Source: an uncultured Alphaproteobacteria bacterium | GTDB taxonomy: Bacteria; Pseudomonadota; Alphaproteobacteria; RF32; CAG-239 | NCBI GenBank assembly: GCA_900540425.1 | Contig: UQFU01000010.1 | Span: 1-33,881, forward strand | Length of the DNA: 33,881 nucleotides | Direction: 5' to 3' | In this document: in pieces, positions 1 through 6,158 of the stretch | Layout of the letters: every line of letters begins with the position of its first letter | How positions within the stretch are numbered: the stretch's first letter is position 1 | Notes under the pieces: model-generated | Databases searched by the model: none | Told to the model about the DNA's origin: nothing | Seen by the model: only the letters and a program-made list of their open reading frames with translations | Made by a program: the position numbers and the translations under genes

Positions 1-285
1 GCGGAGGCCGATCCTTTTGTAACGTTTCGGGCAGGAGGGGCAACGGACGTTTATGCCGATAAGCACAAATCCGAAATGGTCCGGGTTTATGTGAAAAATT
101 ATGCCGGGCTAGCCGGGTTGAGTGAAGATGACTGCCGTAAAATTGCAGAGACATATATTTTTCCGCCGCGGTTGCTGAAAGTTTTGCGCAGCGGCAGATA
201 TCAGCCGCGGGTACGACCGTCTGCCTCGTGGACGGGATTGAACAGTTGGAAGCGGCGGTTGAAAAACAAGGCAGGCAAGAAATGA
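1..285 (+). CDS. C-terminal part of an unidentified protein (5' truncated, possibly frameshifted)
   Basis: The reading frame is open from the first base and ends in a TGA that overlaps the next start codon as ATGA, an arrangement typical of translational coupling. I do not recognise the family. Residues encoded up to about position 165 look like real protein (GGATDVYADKHKSE, GLSEDDCRKIAE), but the tail after that is very rich in Arg, Lys and Pro, as in out-of-frame translation. Over the same bases, frame 3 is open from about 141 and reads like a protein (AAGTTVCLVDGIEQLEAAVE), running without a stop into the next gene. A one-base error or mutation near the T run at 158-162 would explain this. 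If so, this protein is fused to, or overlaps, the nucleotidyltransferase that follows. Confidence 0.4.
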   Translation, partial: AEADPFVTFRAGGATDVYADKHKSEMVRVYVKNYAGLAGLSEDDCRKIAETYIFPPRLLKVLRSGRYQPRVRPSASWTGLNSWKRRLKNKAGKK

Positions 286-719
286 AGAAAAAGGTTTTTG
301 TATCAGGATGTTTTGACGTTTTGCACAGCGGGCATATTGCTTTTCTGCAGGAGGCGGCGCAGTATGGCGATTTGTATGTGGCGCTGGGGTCGGACAAAAC
401 GGTTCTGGAGCTGAAGCACCGTGCAACATTATATACCGAAAATGAGCGCAAATATATGTTGGACGCTTTGGCCTGCGTTCATAAAGTTTATATCAGTCCG
501 GGTTCGGGGTATATGGATTTTGTAGAAGTGTTGGATTGGGTCAAGCCGGACATTTTCTTTGTCAACGAAGACGGCGACAAGCCCGAGAAGCGGAAATTGT
601 GCGCAGAACGCGGAATTGAATATAAAGTTGGAAAGCGCGTTCCGTTTGCCGATTTGCCTATTCGTTCGACAACGGCAATCCGCGATGAAATGAAGCAGGC
701 GCTTTTAAACGAAAAATAG
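282..719 (+). CDS. Cytidylyltransferase-like protein (HldE-C/TagD/RfaE2-type nucleotidyltransferase)
   Basis: A 145-residue protein of the nucleotidyltransferase alpha/beta phosphodiesterase family. The N-terminal signature GCFDVLHSGH (HxGH at residues 15-18) binds the nucleotide triphosphate, and RSTTAIRDEM near the C-terminus matches the family's RSTT-x-I motif. Relatives join CTP or ATP to a phosphorylated small molecule such as heptose-1-phosphate or glycerol-3-phosphate to make an activated precursor. The substrate cannot be read from sequence. The upstream frame stays open to about 141, so an earlier start or a fusion with the preceding domain is possible. I chose the ATG at 282 because it begins right at the domain and overlaps the previous stop as ATGA; the ribosome binding site (AGGCAAG) is weak. 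The surface-polysaccharide genes downstream fit a role in sugar or polyol precursor supply. Confidence 0.8.
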   Translation: MKKKVFVSGCFDVLHSGHIAFLQEAAQYGDLYVALGSDKTVLELKHRATLYTENERKYMLDALACVHKVYISPGSGYMDFVEVLDWVKPDIFFVNEDGDKPEKRKLCAERGIEYKVGKRVPFADLPIRSTTAIRDEMKQALLNEK

Positions 720-817
720 TTTTGCCGTCAGAAAAGATATATGGCCGTAAATCCGTTTTTGATTTTTAGCATAAGCCGTTTTGCAGAAATTCGGAAATGC
801 AAGCGGAGCGAAATGCG

Positions 818-1159
818 TTACTGACGGATGATTATGTGTTGAAACCATTTTTCCTGAAAAGCGGTTTGTTCTTCAATTTCATCATCTGAGAAGCAAAGGC
901 CGCAGGGAGCAATGATGAGTTTGTCGTCATTGTCGTTGGTGCGATGGATAACGGCGATGCATTTTCCCTCAAATTCGGCCAGGGGAGTATTAACGCCAAG
1001 GACGTAAGCATCCAGTTCTTCGCCGTCTCCGGAAATCGTGCCGGGTACAAATCCGTAATTGACGCTATAGGAAAATCCATATTGGGGGTGTTTGCTTCCC
1101 AAGGGGCGGTCTATTGATATTTTGACTGTTTTTCCGAGGTATTTTTGAGCATTGGGCAT
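818..1159 (-). CDS. Short inorganic pyrophosphatase-family protein
   Basis: A 113-residue soluble family I pyrophosphatase-like protein. Visible signatures are IDRPLGSKHP, NYGFVPGT and SGDGEELDAYVLGV, the last corresponding to the metal-binding Asp cluster of PPases, with Glu where classical enzymes usually have the middle Asp. It is shorter than typical bacterial PPases (about 170 residues) and matches the short form common in Firmicutes. The frame is open up to 1255, but I place the start at 1159 because a good AGGAG lies about 8 bases upstream and the residues before it do not resemble the family. Inferred role is hydrolysis of pyrophosphate or a related phosphoanhydride in the cytoplasm. 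It is convergent with the cytidylyltransferase gene, whose reaction would release pyrophosphate, but the two are on opposite strands. Confidence 0.8.
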   Translation of the reverse strand: MPNAQKYLGKTVKISIDRPLGSKHPQYGFSYSVNYGFVPGTISGDGEELDAYVLGVNTPLAEFEGKCIAVIHRTNDNDDKLIIAPCGLCFSDDEIEEQTAFQEKWFQHIIIRQ

Positions 1160-1364
1160 AGCAGTTCTCCTGATTTTGAATATAGGGAAGGGGGAATCAA
1201 TATAAGGTTTTAATTTTTCCGTTGTCAGGTTATCGACGTAATTATATGAAGTCAAGTTTTTGTATAAAACGGCGCGGATTTGGAAATAGCGGATTGAGGG
1301 GCATTTATTTTGTCCGGGAGGCGTGTGGCGGCAGGTATTGTATGTTTCTGCCGTATTTTTGTTA

Positions 1365-1393
1365 TTGAAATCTTTAGCGACTTTTGTTAAATT
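1365..1393 (+). promoter_or_regulatory. Sigma-70-type promoter of structured RNA copy 1
   Basis: TTGAAA at 1365-1370 and TAAATT at 1388-1393 are separated by 17 bases, which puts the transcription start near 1400, exactly where the first RNA hairpin begins. The second RNA copy has the same geometry (TTGCAA, 17 bases, TAAGGT), which supports the call. Confidence 0.55.
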
Positions 1394-1399
1394 AAAGGC

Positions 1400-1624
1400 A
1401 GCAAGCGGATTTCCCGTTTGTCAGCGCTCTTTTGAGCGCGGGGTGGTAAGAGACCCTTACAAGTACCAGTATTGGATATAATACTGTCAAAAATTATATC
1501 CCCAACCAGGGTTGGGGAGGCTTCAGCGTATGTTCAGGGGCAAAAGCCCTAAAGGCTGAAGCAATCATTTGTACTTGTATGATCTCTTAACTCCCTGACC
1601 ACCTTTTTGAGGTGGTCTTTGTTT
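1400..1624 (+). ncRNA. Structured leader RNA, copy 1 (family not recognised)
   Basis: About 225 nt, repeated at 2709-2934. Helices: P1 1402-1408/1414-1420; P2 1424-1429/1434-1439; long-range P3 1447-1453/1583-1589 and 1459-1466/1571-1578, enclosing P4 1475-1482/1493-1500 (loop ACTGTCAAAA identical in both copies), P5 1501-1506/1511-1516 and P6 1520-1527/1555-1562 with inner hairpin 1538-1541/1546-1549. A terminator hairpin follows (1597-1603/1611-1617). Differences between copies keep pairing: in P2 C-G becomes U-A and U-A becomes C-G; in P3 G-C becomes A-U twice and U-A becomes C-G. Alternative pairings are listed in the findings. It ends 27 bases before the start of the GT-D-like gene, so it is either a cis-acting leader or a free small RNA. 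No match to 6S, tmRNA, SRP or RNase P RNA was seen. Confidence 0.82.
1597..1623 (+). terminator. Intrinsic terminator ending RNA copy 1
   Basis: GACCACC (1597-1603) pairs with GGTGGTC (1611-1617) around a TTTTTGA loop and is followed by TTTGTTT. It sits between the structured RNA and the start codon at 1651. Its 5' side can alternatively pair with GGTTGGGGAG at 1510-1519. Confidence 0.75.
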
Positions 1625-1650
1625 ATGGTTAAAACAGGGAGAAGAGATGA

Positions 1651-2616
1651 ATGAAAAAATTTTTATGCAAAATAATTTGTGGGTTTGTTCCGGTTAAAAG
1701 GGCGAGGAGGAAAGTCAAGGAGTGGTTCGGGGTTCGTGTTCCGGTAGTTGTTCGCGAGTATTACGGCAAAAGGAAAATTTACGACGGCGAAGGAGCGCAG
1801 CAGAAAGTTTTTGAGGTTTTGAAAAGCGGAAAACCGTGCCTGATAGCCCGGTTCGGCGGTACGGAATATTCGGCTTTTGAGCAATGGCTGGAGATTAAGG
1901 CCGGAAAAAGAAAAAACTACAGCGAAAAAATTCAGAAAAATATTGCGTTGCAAGCGGGTTTTTTTCCGCCGACGCGCGGCAAAATCAACCGCTTTTCCCG
2001 AGAGTTGGCCGAAGTTGTCGGGCATGCGGACATTATGGCCGTATGGTTTATTCGCAATGAAGAAAAGATTATGGACAGGTTTTGTCTCCAGGCGCAGTTT
2101 ATCCGTTTGTCTTCTTTTGCCCCGTTCTTTTTTGAGCAACCGTGGAGCAGGTATCTTGAGGGCAAAAAGGTTTTGGTTGTTCATCCGTTTGAGAAGAGTA
2201 TTCGCGCGCAATATGCCAAACGGCGGCGGCTTTTTGAAAATGAAAAAATTTTGCCGGATTTTGAGTTGAAGACGATTAAGGCCGTTCAGTCTATTGCCGA
2301 TGCGAATTATAGAATGCCGTTTGTCGACTGGTTTGCGGCATTGGATTATATGAAACGGCAAATTGCCGAGACGGATTTTGACGTGGCAATTATCGGGGCC
2401 GGAGCTTATGGCATATTTTTAGCCGATTTTTGCAAAAAACTCGGAAAGCAGGCCGTGCATCTGGCGGGAGCGACGCAGATGCTGTTTGGAATTTCGGGAA
2501 AACGTTGGCGCGATGATCCGAATTGCCAGAAGCTTTTTAATGATTACTGGGTCAGTCCGCTGGAGGAAGAAAGGCCGGAAGGTTTGGAAAAAGTCGAGGG
2601 AGGGTGTTATTGGTAA
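1651..2616 (+). CDS. GT-D/DUF1792-like surface polysaccharide protein (putative glycosyltransferase)
   Basis: A 321-residue protein. The segment CLIARFGGTEYSAFEQW resembles the RFGDGE-type opening of the DUF1792/GT-D glycosyltransferase fold. Later segments GKKVLVVHPFEKSI and DVAIIGAGAYGIFLADFC look like the nucleotide-sugar-binding half, and HLAGATQMLFGISGKRW is a conserved-looking C-terminal motif. Assignment to this family is from memory of the pattern and is moderate. The N-terminus (residues 3-17, hydrophobic then basic) could be a membrane-contacting helix. The start is ATG 1651, with AGGGAG at 1636-1641 as ribosome binding site; another ATG four bases earlier is out of frame. The leader RNA upstream ends in a terminator, and CTCCCTG (1591-1597) is perfectly complementary to CAGGGAG (1635-1641), so both transcription and translation may be controlled. 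The gene has its own terminator. Confidence 0.6.
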   Translation: MKKFLCKIICGFVPVKRARRKVKEWFGVRVPVVVREYYGKRKIYDGEGAQQKVFEVLKSGKPCLIARFGGTEYSAFEQWLEIKAGKRKNYSEKIQKNIALQAGFFPPTRGKINRFSRELAEVVGHADIMAVWFIRNEEKIMDRFCLQAQFIRLSSFAPFFFEQPWSRYLEGKKVLVVHPFEKSIRAQYAKRRRLFENEKILPDFELKTIKAVQSIADANYRMPFVDWFAALDYMKRQIAETDFDVAIIGAGAYGIFLADFCKKLGKQAVHLAGATQMLFGISGKRWRDDPNCQKLFNDYWVSPLEEERPEGLEKVEGGCYW

Positions 2617-2635
2617 CTTGAATTAAGTTTTTTGT

Positions 2636-2674
2636 GGCTGCCGAATACGGATTGTTCCGAGGCAGCCTTTTTTA
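2636..2674 (+). terminator. Intrinsic terminator after the GT-D-like gene
   Basis: GGCTGCC (2636-2642) pairs with GGCAGCC (2661-2667), followed by a run of T. It separates the first RNA-gene cassette from the second. Confidence 0.8.
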
Positions 2675-2703
2675 TTGCAATTTTGATTTGTTTTTGTTAA
2701 GGT
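2675..2703 (+). promoter_or_regulatory. Promoter of structured RNA copy 2
   Basis: TTGCAA at 2675-2680, a 17-base spacer and TAAGGT at 2698-2703 align with the copy 1 promoter. The predicted transcription start near 2710 falls at the base of the first hairpin. The -10 is a poor match, so the call leans on the alignment of the two copies. Confidence 0.45.
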
Positions 2704-2708
2704 GACGG

Positions 2709-2934
2709 TAGCAAACGGATTTTCCGTTTGTCAGTGCCTTTTGGGCACGGGGTTGTAAGAAGCCCTACAGACACCAGTATTTGGATATAATACTGTCAAA
2801 AATTATATCCCCAGCCTTGGTTGGGGAGGCTTCAGCGTATGTTCAGGGGCGAGAGCCCTAAAGGCTGAGGCAGTCATTTGTGTTTGTATGATTTCTTAAC
2901 TCCCTGACCACCTGATTTCAGGTGGTTTTGTTTA
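2709..2934 (+). ncRNA. Structured leader RNA, copy 2 (family not recognised)
   Basis: This is the second copy of the element at 1400-1624, similar over the whole length with changes concentrated in loops and as paired substitutions. Helices: P1 2712-2718/2724-2730; P2 2734-2739/2743-2748; P3 2756-2761/2893-2898 and 2767-2774/2880-2887; P4 2784-2791/2802-2809; P5 2810-2815/2820-2825; P6 with an inner stem GGGC/GCCC capped by GAGA, where copy 1 has AAAA. The terminator is 2907-2914/2919-2926. The alternative partners GGTTGGGGAG (2819-2828) and CTCCCTGACC (2900-2909) are unchanged from copy 1. It precedes the pyruvyltransferase-like gene by 26 bases. Confidence 0.82.
2907..2933 (+). terminator. 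Intrinsic terminator ending RNA copy 2
   Basis: ACCACCTG (2907-2914) and CAGGTGGT (2919-2926) form an 8-bp stem with an ATTT loop, followed by TTTGTTT. Stem length and loop differ from copy 1 while the hairpin is kept, which supports selection for termination. Confidence 0.78.
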
Positions 2935-2959
2935 ACTTGTTAAACCGGGGTTTGGAAAC

Positions 2960-3826
2960 ATGAAAGTACACTTTGTTTATTCAAAAGACACCGAAAATTC
3001 GGGGGATTTGTCCTGCGGATATTATGCTTATTTCGGAGAGATGTTCAAAAAGTATCCGATCGTCATTTGGGATATCGGGACGATTGATTTTTCGCTGGTT
3101 GCCAAGAACGATGTGGTTATTGTCGGCGGCGGCGGGCTTTTGGACAATTCGGATTTATGGAATTATAACATTAACCGGCTGGCCCAAAAATGCCGGTATT
3201 GTTTTTTGTTTGCGCCGGGATTTAACCGCCATTACGGGCACCGGGTCAGCGTTATGCTGAAAACCGGGGCTTTTCGGCAATGGGCCGTGCGGGATTATCA
3301 TCACCCCGCAGGCGGGCGGTATGTGCCTTGTGCCAGTTGTTTGCGTCCGGAATTTTCAATGACTTATCCTGTGGTAAGAAAGTATGGGGTTGTCAAACAT
3401 TTTCAGTTTGACATGAGCAGAGAGTTCAATCTGCCGCAGATAACCAATGACCGTCCGCTGCATGAACTGCTGGCATTTATCGGCAGTTCGGAAATTGTTG
3501 TCAGCAATACTTATCATGCGGTTTATTGGGCAACATTGATGAAAAAGAAAGTGATTTTGGATGCGCCGTTTTCGGAGAAGTTTAAATATTTGAAGTATCC
3601 GCCGGTGCTTTTTTCGGGCGATTTGGAAAAAGATGCCGCTCAAGCCGTGGTTTATGAAAATGCGCTGACGGAAGCCCAAGAACTGGTCAGAAATTTTGCC
3701 GAAGACATCTTGCGGGACTGCCCGACAAATGCTGCCGGCAGTTTTCGGCGAAAAGCCGTCAAAATATTGTGTTTGCTGGTTCCGGTCAAGAAGTGGCGTA
3801 AGCTGCTGCGCTTGCGGTTTCATTGA
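2960..3826 (+). CDS. Polysaccharide pyruvyltransferase-family protein
   Basis: A 288-residue protein resembling the WcaK/AmsJ-type polysaccharide pyruvyltransferase family. Visible marks are the N-terminal NSGDLSCGYY segment (family members often have N-x-GD near the start), the glycine-rich strand VVIVGGGGLLDN near residues 52-63, and SSEIVVSNTYHAVYWA, corresponding to the family's conserved SxRxHaxxxA region. These enzymes move a ketal pyruvate from phosphoenolpyruvate onto a sugar of a surface glycan; some relatives have other roles, so the substrate is open. The C-terminus (KILCLLVPVKKWRK) repeats the hydrophobic-basic motif seen at the N-terminus of the preceding gene product. The start at 2960 lies directly after RNA copy 2; the upstream CCGGGG is a weak ribosome binding site that can pair with CCCTG inside the RNA. 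Confidence 0.68.
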   Translation: MKVHFVYSKDTENSGDLSCGYYAYFGEMFKKYPIVIWDIGTIDFSLVAKNDVVIVGGGGLLDNSDLWNYNINRLAQKCRYCFLFAPGFNRHYGHRVSVMLKTGAFRQWAVRDYHHPAGGRYVPCASCLRPEFSMTYPVVRKYGVVKHFQFDMSREFNLPQITNDRPLHELLAFIGSSEIVVSNTYHAVYWATLMKKKVILDAPFSEKFKYLKYPPVLFSGDLEKDAAQAVVYENALTEAQELVRNFAEDILRDCPTNAAGSFRRKAVKILCLLVPVKKWRKLLRLRFH

Positions 3827-3853
3827 GAAACTTGCCGTCTTCGAGAAAAGTAT

Positions 3854-3882
3854 TTGACATCTGGGGCAAAAATTTACATGAT
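3854..3882 (+). promoter_or_regulatory. Possible promoter for the hydrolase/glycosyltransferase genes
   Basis: A perfect TTGACA (3854-3859) is followed after 17 bases by CATGAT (3877-3882), a moderate -10. It lies in the 150-base gap after the pyruvyltransferase-like gene and has no copy of the structured RNA, so the following genes appear to be expressed differently. Confidence 0.4.
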
Positions 3883-3976
3883 TGAATATCGGCAAAGGAT
3901 GTTAAAATCCGGTTGCGGATATATATATGTAACCGTAGAGAAAACCTTGTAAAGCAGGACAGACGGGGGTGGAAAA

Positions 3977-4885
3977 ATGGAGCGGCCTCAAAAGATTATT
4001 CAGCCGGGGGATTATTGTAATGATTTTGCCCGCATTGACGACGGCTTGCTGTGGGAAACCTATTGCGGCAATAATTATGAAGTGGAACATACGCCGCGAA
4101 ATCCGGAAGGGAAGAAAGTTGCCGCAGTTTATTTTTCGGATAACTGTCTGTATGATATTGCCGAAAACAATTTCTATCAGAGAGTGATTGTAGAGAATCA
4201 TTTTGATTGGAAAAACAATATGCTGAAAAATGCCGATTTGCATATTTTTGTCCGCGATATTTTTTTGAAGGCTTATTTTTACGGCATTAACAACCGGGTG
4301 GACAACATTGAGAAGTTGGCTGACTTTTTGAAAGGACTTACAGCGGGGTATGACGAAGTCGTTATGCTGGGATCTTGTGCCGGGGGATATGCGGCGTCGC
4401 TGATCGGAAGCATGTTGAAGGTTTCCCGGATATTGTGCTTTTCGGGGCAGTTTAATCCGCCGCAGCTGGGTTTGCCGAATAAGATGAGCGGCAAGTTCGG
4501 CGTTATGGACATGGAAGAGATGGTCGAGGGCGAAGAATTGGAAAAGAGAAACCAATACCGCTCTATTGCCGAGTATGTCAGGGAGGGCAATGTTCCTTTG
4601 TATTATTTTGTCGGCAGCGGTTGTCCTGCGGATACGGAAGACTGCAGAGTGGCGATGTCTTTGCCTAATGTCCGGGTTTTTCGGTTTAATAACGCCGTAC
4701 ACGGAATGCCGGTAGATCGGAAGTGTCTGGCTGATTTAATTAACATGGACGGTTCCGGTTTGGAATGCCTGTATGCGCAGTTTCGGGGACGAATTTTCGG
4801 GCATAATGAATTTGGCTTTAGTGCCAGCGGGCTGAAATATCTGCTGACAATGCTGGCTAATTTTTTTAAGAAGTTTAAAAGTTAG
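3977..4885 (+). CDS. Alpha/beta-hydrolase-like protein with a Cys nucleophile elbow
   Basis: A 302-residue protein. The segment DEVVMLGSCAGGYAASLIG has the strand-elbow-helix pattern of an alpha/beta hydrolase, with Cys134 where Ser is usual (G-S-C-A-G-G). A later NNAVHGMP offers His242 as catalytic base, and acidic residues near GCPADTED could complete a triad. The family is known from polysaccharide gene clusters, where related proteins act as acyl or ester hydrolases or of unknown role; the specific substrate is not evident. A Cys nucleophile is known in dienelactone hydrolase-type enzymes but is uncommon. The start is ATG 3977 with a G-rich stretch upstream. It sits between the pyruvyltransferase-like gene and the three glycosyltransferases, so a part in glycan modification is inferred. 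Confidence 0.55.
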   Translation: MERPQKIIQPGDYCNDFARIDDGLLWETYCGNNYEVEHTPRNPEGKKVAAVYFSDNCLYDIAENNFYQRVIVENHFDWKNNMLKNADLHIFVRDIFLKAYFYGINNRVDNIEKLADFLKGLTAGYDEVVMLGSCAGGYAASLIGSMLKVSRILCFSGQFNPPQLGLPNKMSGKFGVMDMEEMVEGEELEKRNQYRSIAEYVREGNVPLYYFVGSGCPADTEDCRVAMSLPNVRVFRFNNAVHGMPVDRKCLADLINMDGSGLECLYAQFRGRIFGHNEFGFSASGLKYLLTMLANFFKKFKS

Positions 4886-4996
4886 TATTTTTTGAAAAAG
4901 ACAAATATTAGTTAATATCTTAAATAAGCTGTTGTATTTGCCGGCGGCTTATCTATTATTGGTCGTGGGATTCACATGCAGTCTGAAAGGTGTATT

Positions 4997-6154
4997 ATGA
5001 AGTTCCGATGGCCATTTGGCGTTTGGGGGAGGAAAAGGCCCAAAGGTTTTCATTCTAATGTTTTTTCGGTCCCGGAAAACGGGGCAAAGCGGGCTCTGCT
5101 TTGTATGACGAACGGTTCGATGCGGCGCAATGTTGTTCGGCATACCAGTTCCAGCGAGGCTTTGTTTATTTGTGAAGCGCTGCGCGAGCTTGGGATTGTT
5201 GCCGATGTGGCGGAGACGTTTCGCTGCAGCAGCAAGATGGTTGAATATGGTAAATATGATTTGATTATTGGTTTTGGTCCGGTTTTTGAGGCATCGTTTG
5301 TTTCCGGGGTGCGGGCAAAGCGGATTTTTTATTGTCCGGGCTGTTCACCGATTTTTCAGACGTTGCAGTCTATTCGGAGGGTCAGGGATTTTTATGAAAA
5401 GACAGGCGTGTGGGCTTTTGAAAGCGGACGTTTGATGAACGAAAACGGGCTGGCCAATCTTTTTCTGTCTGACCGGGTGGTGGTTCTGGGCAACGAGTTT
5501 ACGGTTTCGACAATGGAAGTTGGCGGGTGCAGGCCGAAGGCCGAGAGAGTCAATTTGTTTTATTTTGACGCCTATGACATTAGCCCCGAGATTAAAGATT
5601 ATGCGAAAGCCCGGAAACATCTGGTGTGGTTCGGGTCGCTGGGGGCGGTTCACAAAGGGTTGGATCTGCTGCTCGAAGTTGTTAAAAAGCGTCCGGAACT
5701 GACGTTGCACATTTGCGGTTTTAATCCCCGGGAAAACAGTTTTGCCGATTATTACCAAAAAGAGCTGGGGAATGTTTATCCAAATATTGTAAATCATGGA
5801 TTTGTTGATATAATGGGAGCAGATTTTCGCAAACTGATGGAGATGTCGGGGGCTGTTGTTTTCCCTTCGGCTAGTGAGGGCGGATCGCCGGCTTTGTTGA
5901 ATGTGGTGGCAAACGGTGCTTTGATTCCGGTCGTATCAAGGTTTACCGGCGTTGACTTTGTTCAAAAGCCATTTGTGATTGAGGCGTTGAATCAAGACGC
6001 GGTCGAGCAGGCGTTAGACGCCTATTTGAGTCTGGGGGACGCCGAGCTGCTTCATTTGGCGCAGACGTTTAAGTCTGAGGTGCGCCGGAAGTATAGTGCA
6101 GAGAATTACCGGCTGCGAATGAAGCAGATTGTTGCCGAGGTATTGACGGAGTAG
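4997..6154 (+). CDS. Glycosyltransferase, GT4-like (GT-B fold)
   Basis: A 385-residue protein with the retaining GT-B signature in its C-terminal half: HLVWFGSLGAVHKGLDLLLE (first strand of the donor domain and the xGxxxxKG loop), then GAVVFPSASEGGSPALLNVV, matching the E-x7-E region that contacts the nucleotide sugar. It probably adds a sugar to a surface glycan on the cytoplasmic side of the inner membrane. I prefer ATG 4997 over the in-frame ATG at 4976 because GAAAGG lies about 7 bases upstream of it. It is the first of three tightly spaced glycosyltransferase genes. A possible promoter (TTGAAA at 4892, TATCTT at 4916) lies in the 111-base gap before it. Confidence 0.82.
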   Translation: MKFRWPFGVWGRKRPKGFHSNVFSVPENGAKRALLCMTNGSMRRNVVRHTSSSEALFICEALRELGIVADVAETFRCSSKMVEYGKYDLIIGFGPVFEASFVSGVRAKRIFYCPGCSPIFQTLQSIRRVRDFYEKTGVWAFESGRLMNENGLANLFLSDRVVVLGNEFTVSTMEVGGCRPKAERVNLFYFDAYDISPEIKDYAKARKHLVWFGSLGAVHKGLDLLLEVVKKRPELTLHICGFNPRENSFADYYQKELGNVYPNIVNHGFVDIMGADFRKLMEMSGAVVFPSASEGGSPALLNVVANGALIPVVSRFTGVDFVQKPFVIEALNQDAVEQALDAYLSLGDAELLHLAQTFKSEVRRKYSAENYRLRMKQIVAEVLTE

Positions 6155-6158
6155 GACT

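Noticed and set aside
2703..2718. Resemblance to the ops/JUMPstart element of RfaH-controlled polysaccharide operons (GACGGTAGCAAAC)
   Set aside because: Only part of the ops core matches, and copy 1 has GGCAGCAAGC at the same place. The bases are better explained as the strand of hairpin P1.
1400..2934. Insertion sequence or transposon copies
   Set aside because: The repeated unit has no open frame, no terminal inverted repeats and no target duplication that I can see; the differences preserve RNA helices, which fits a structured RNA.
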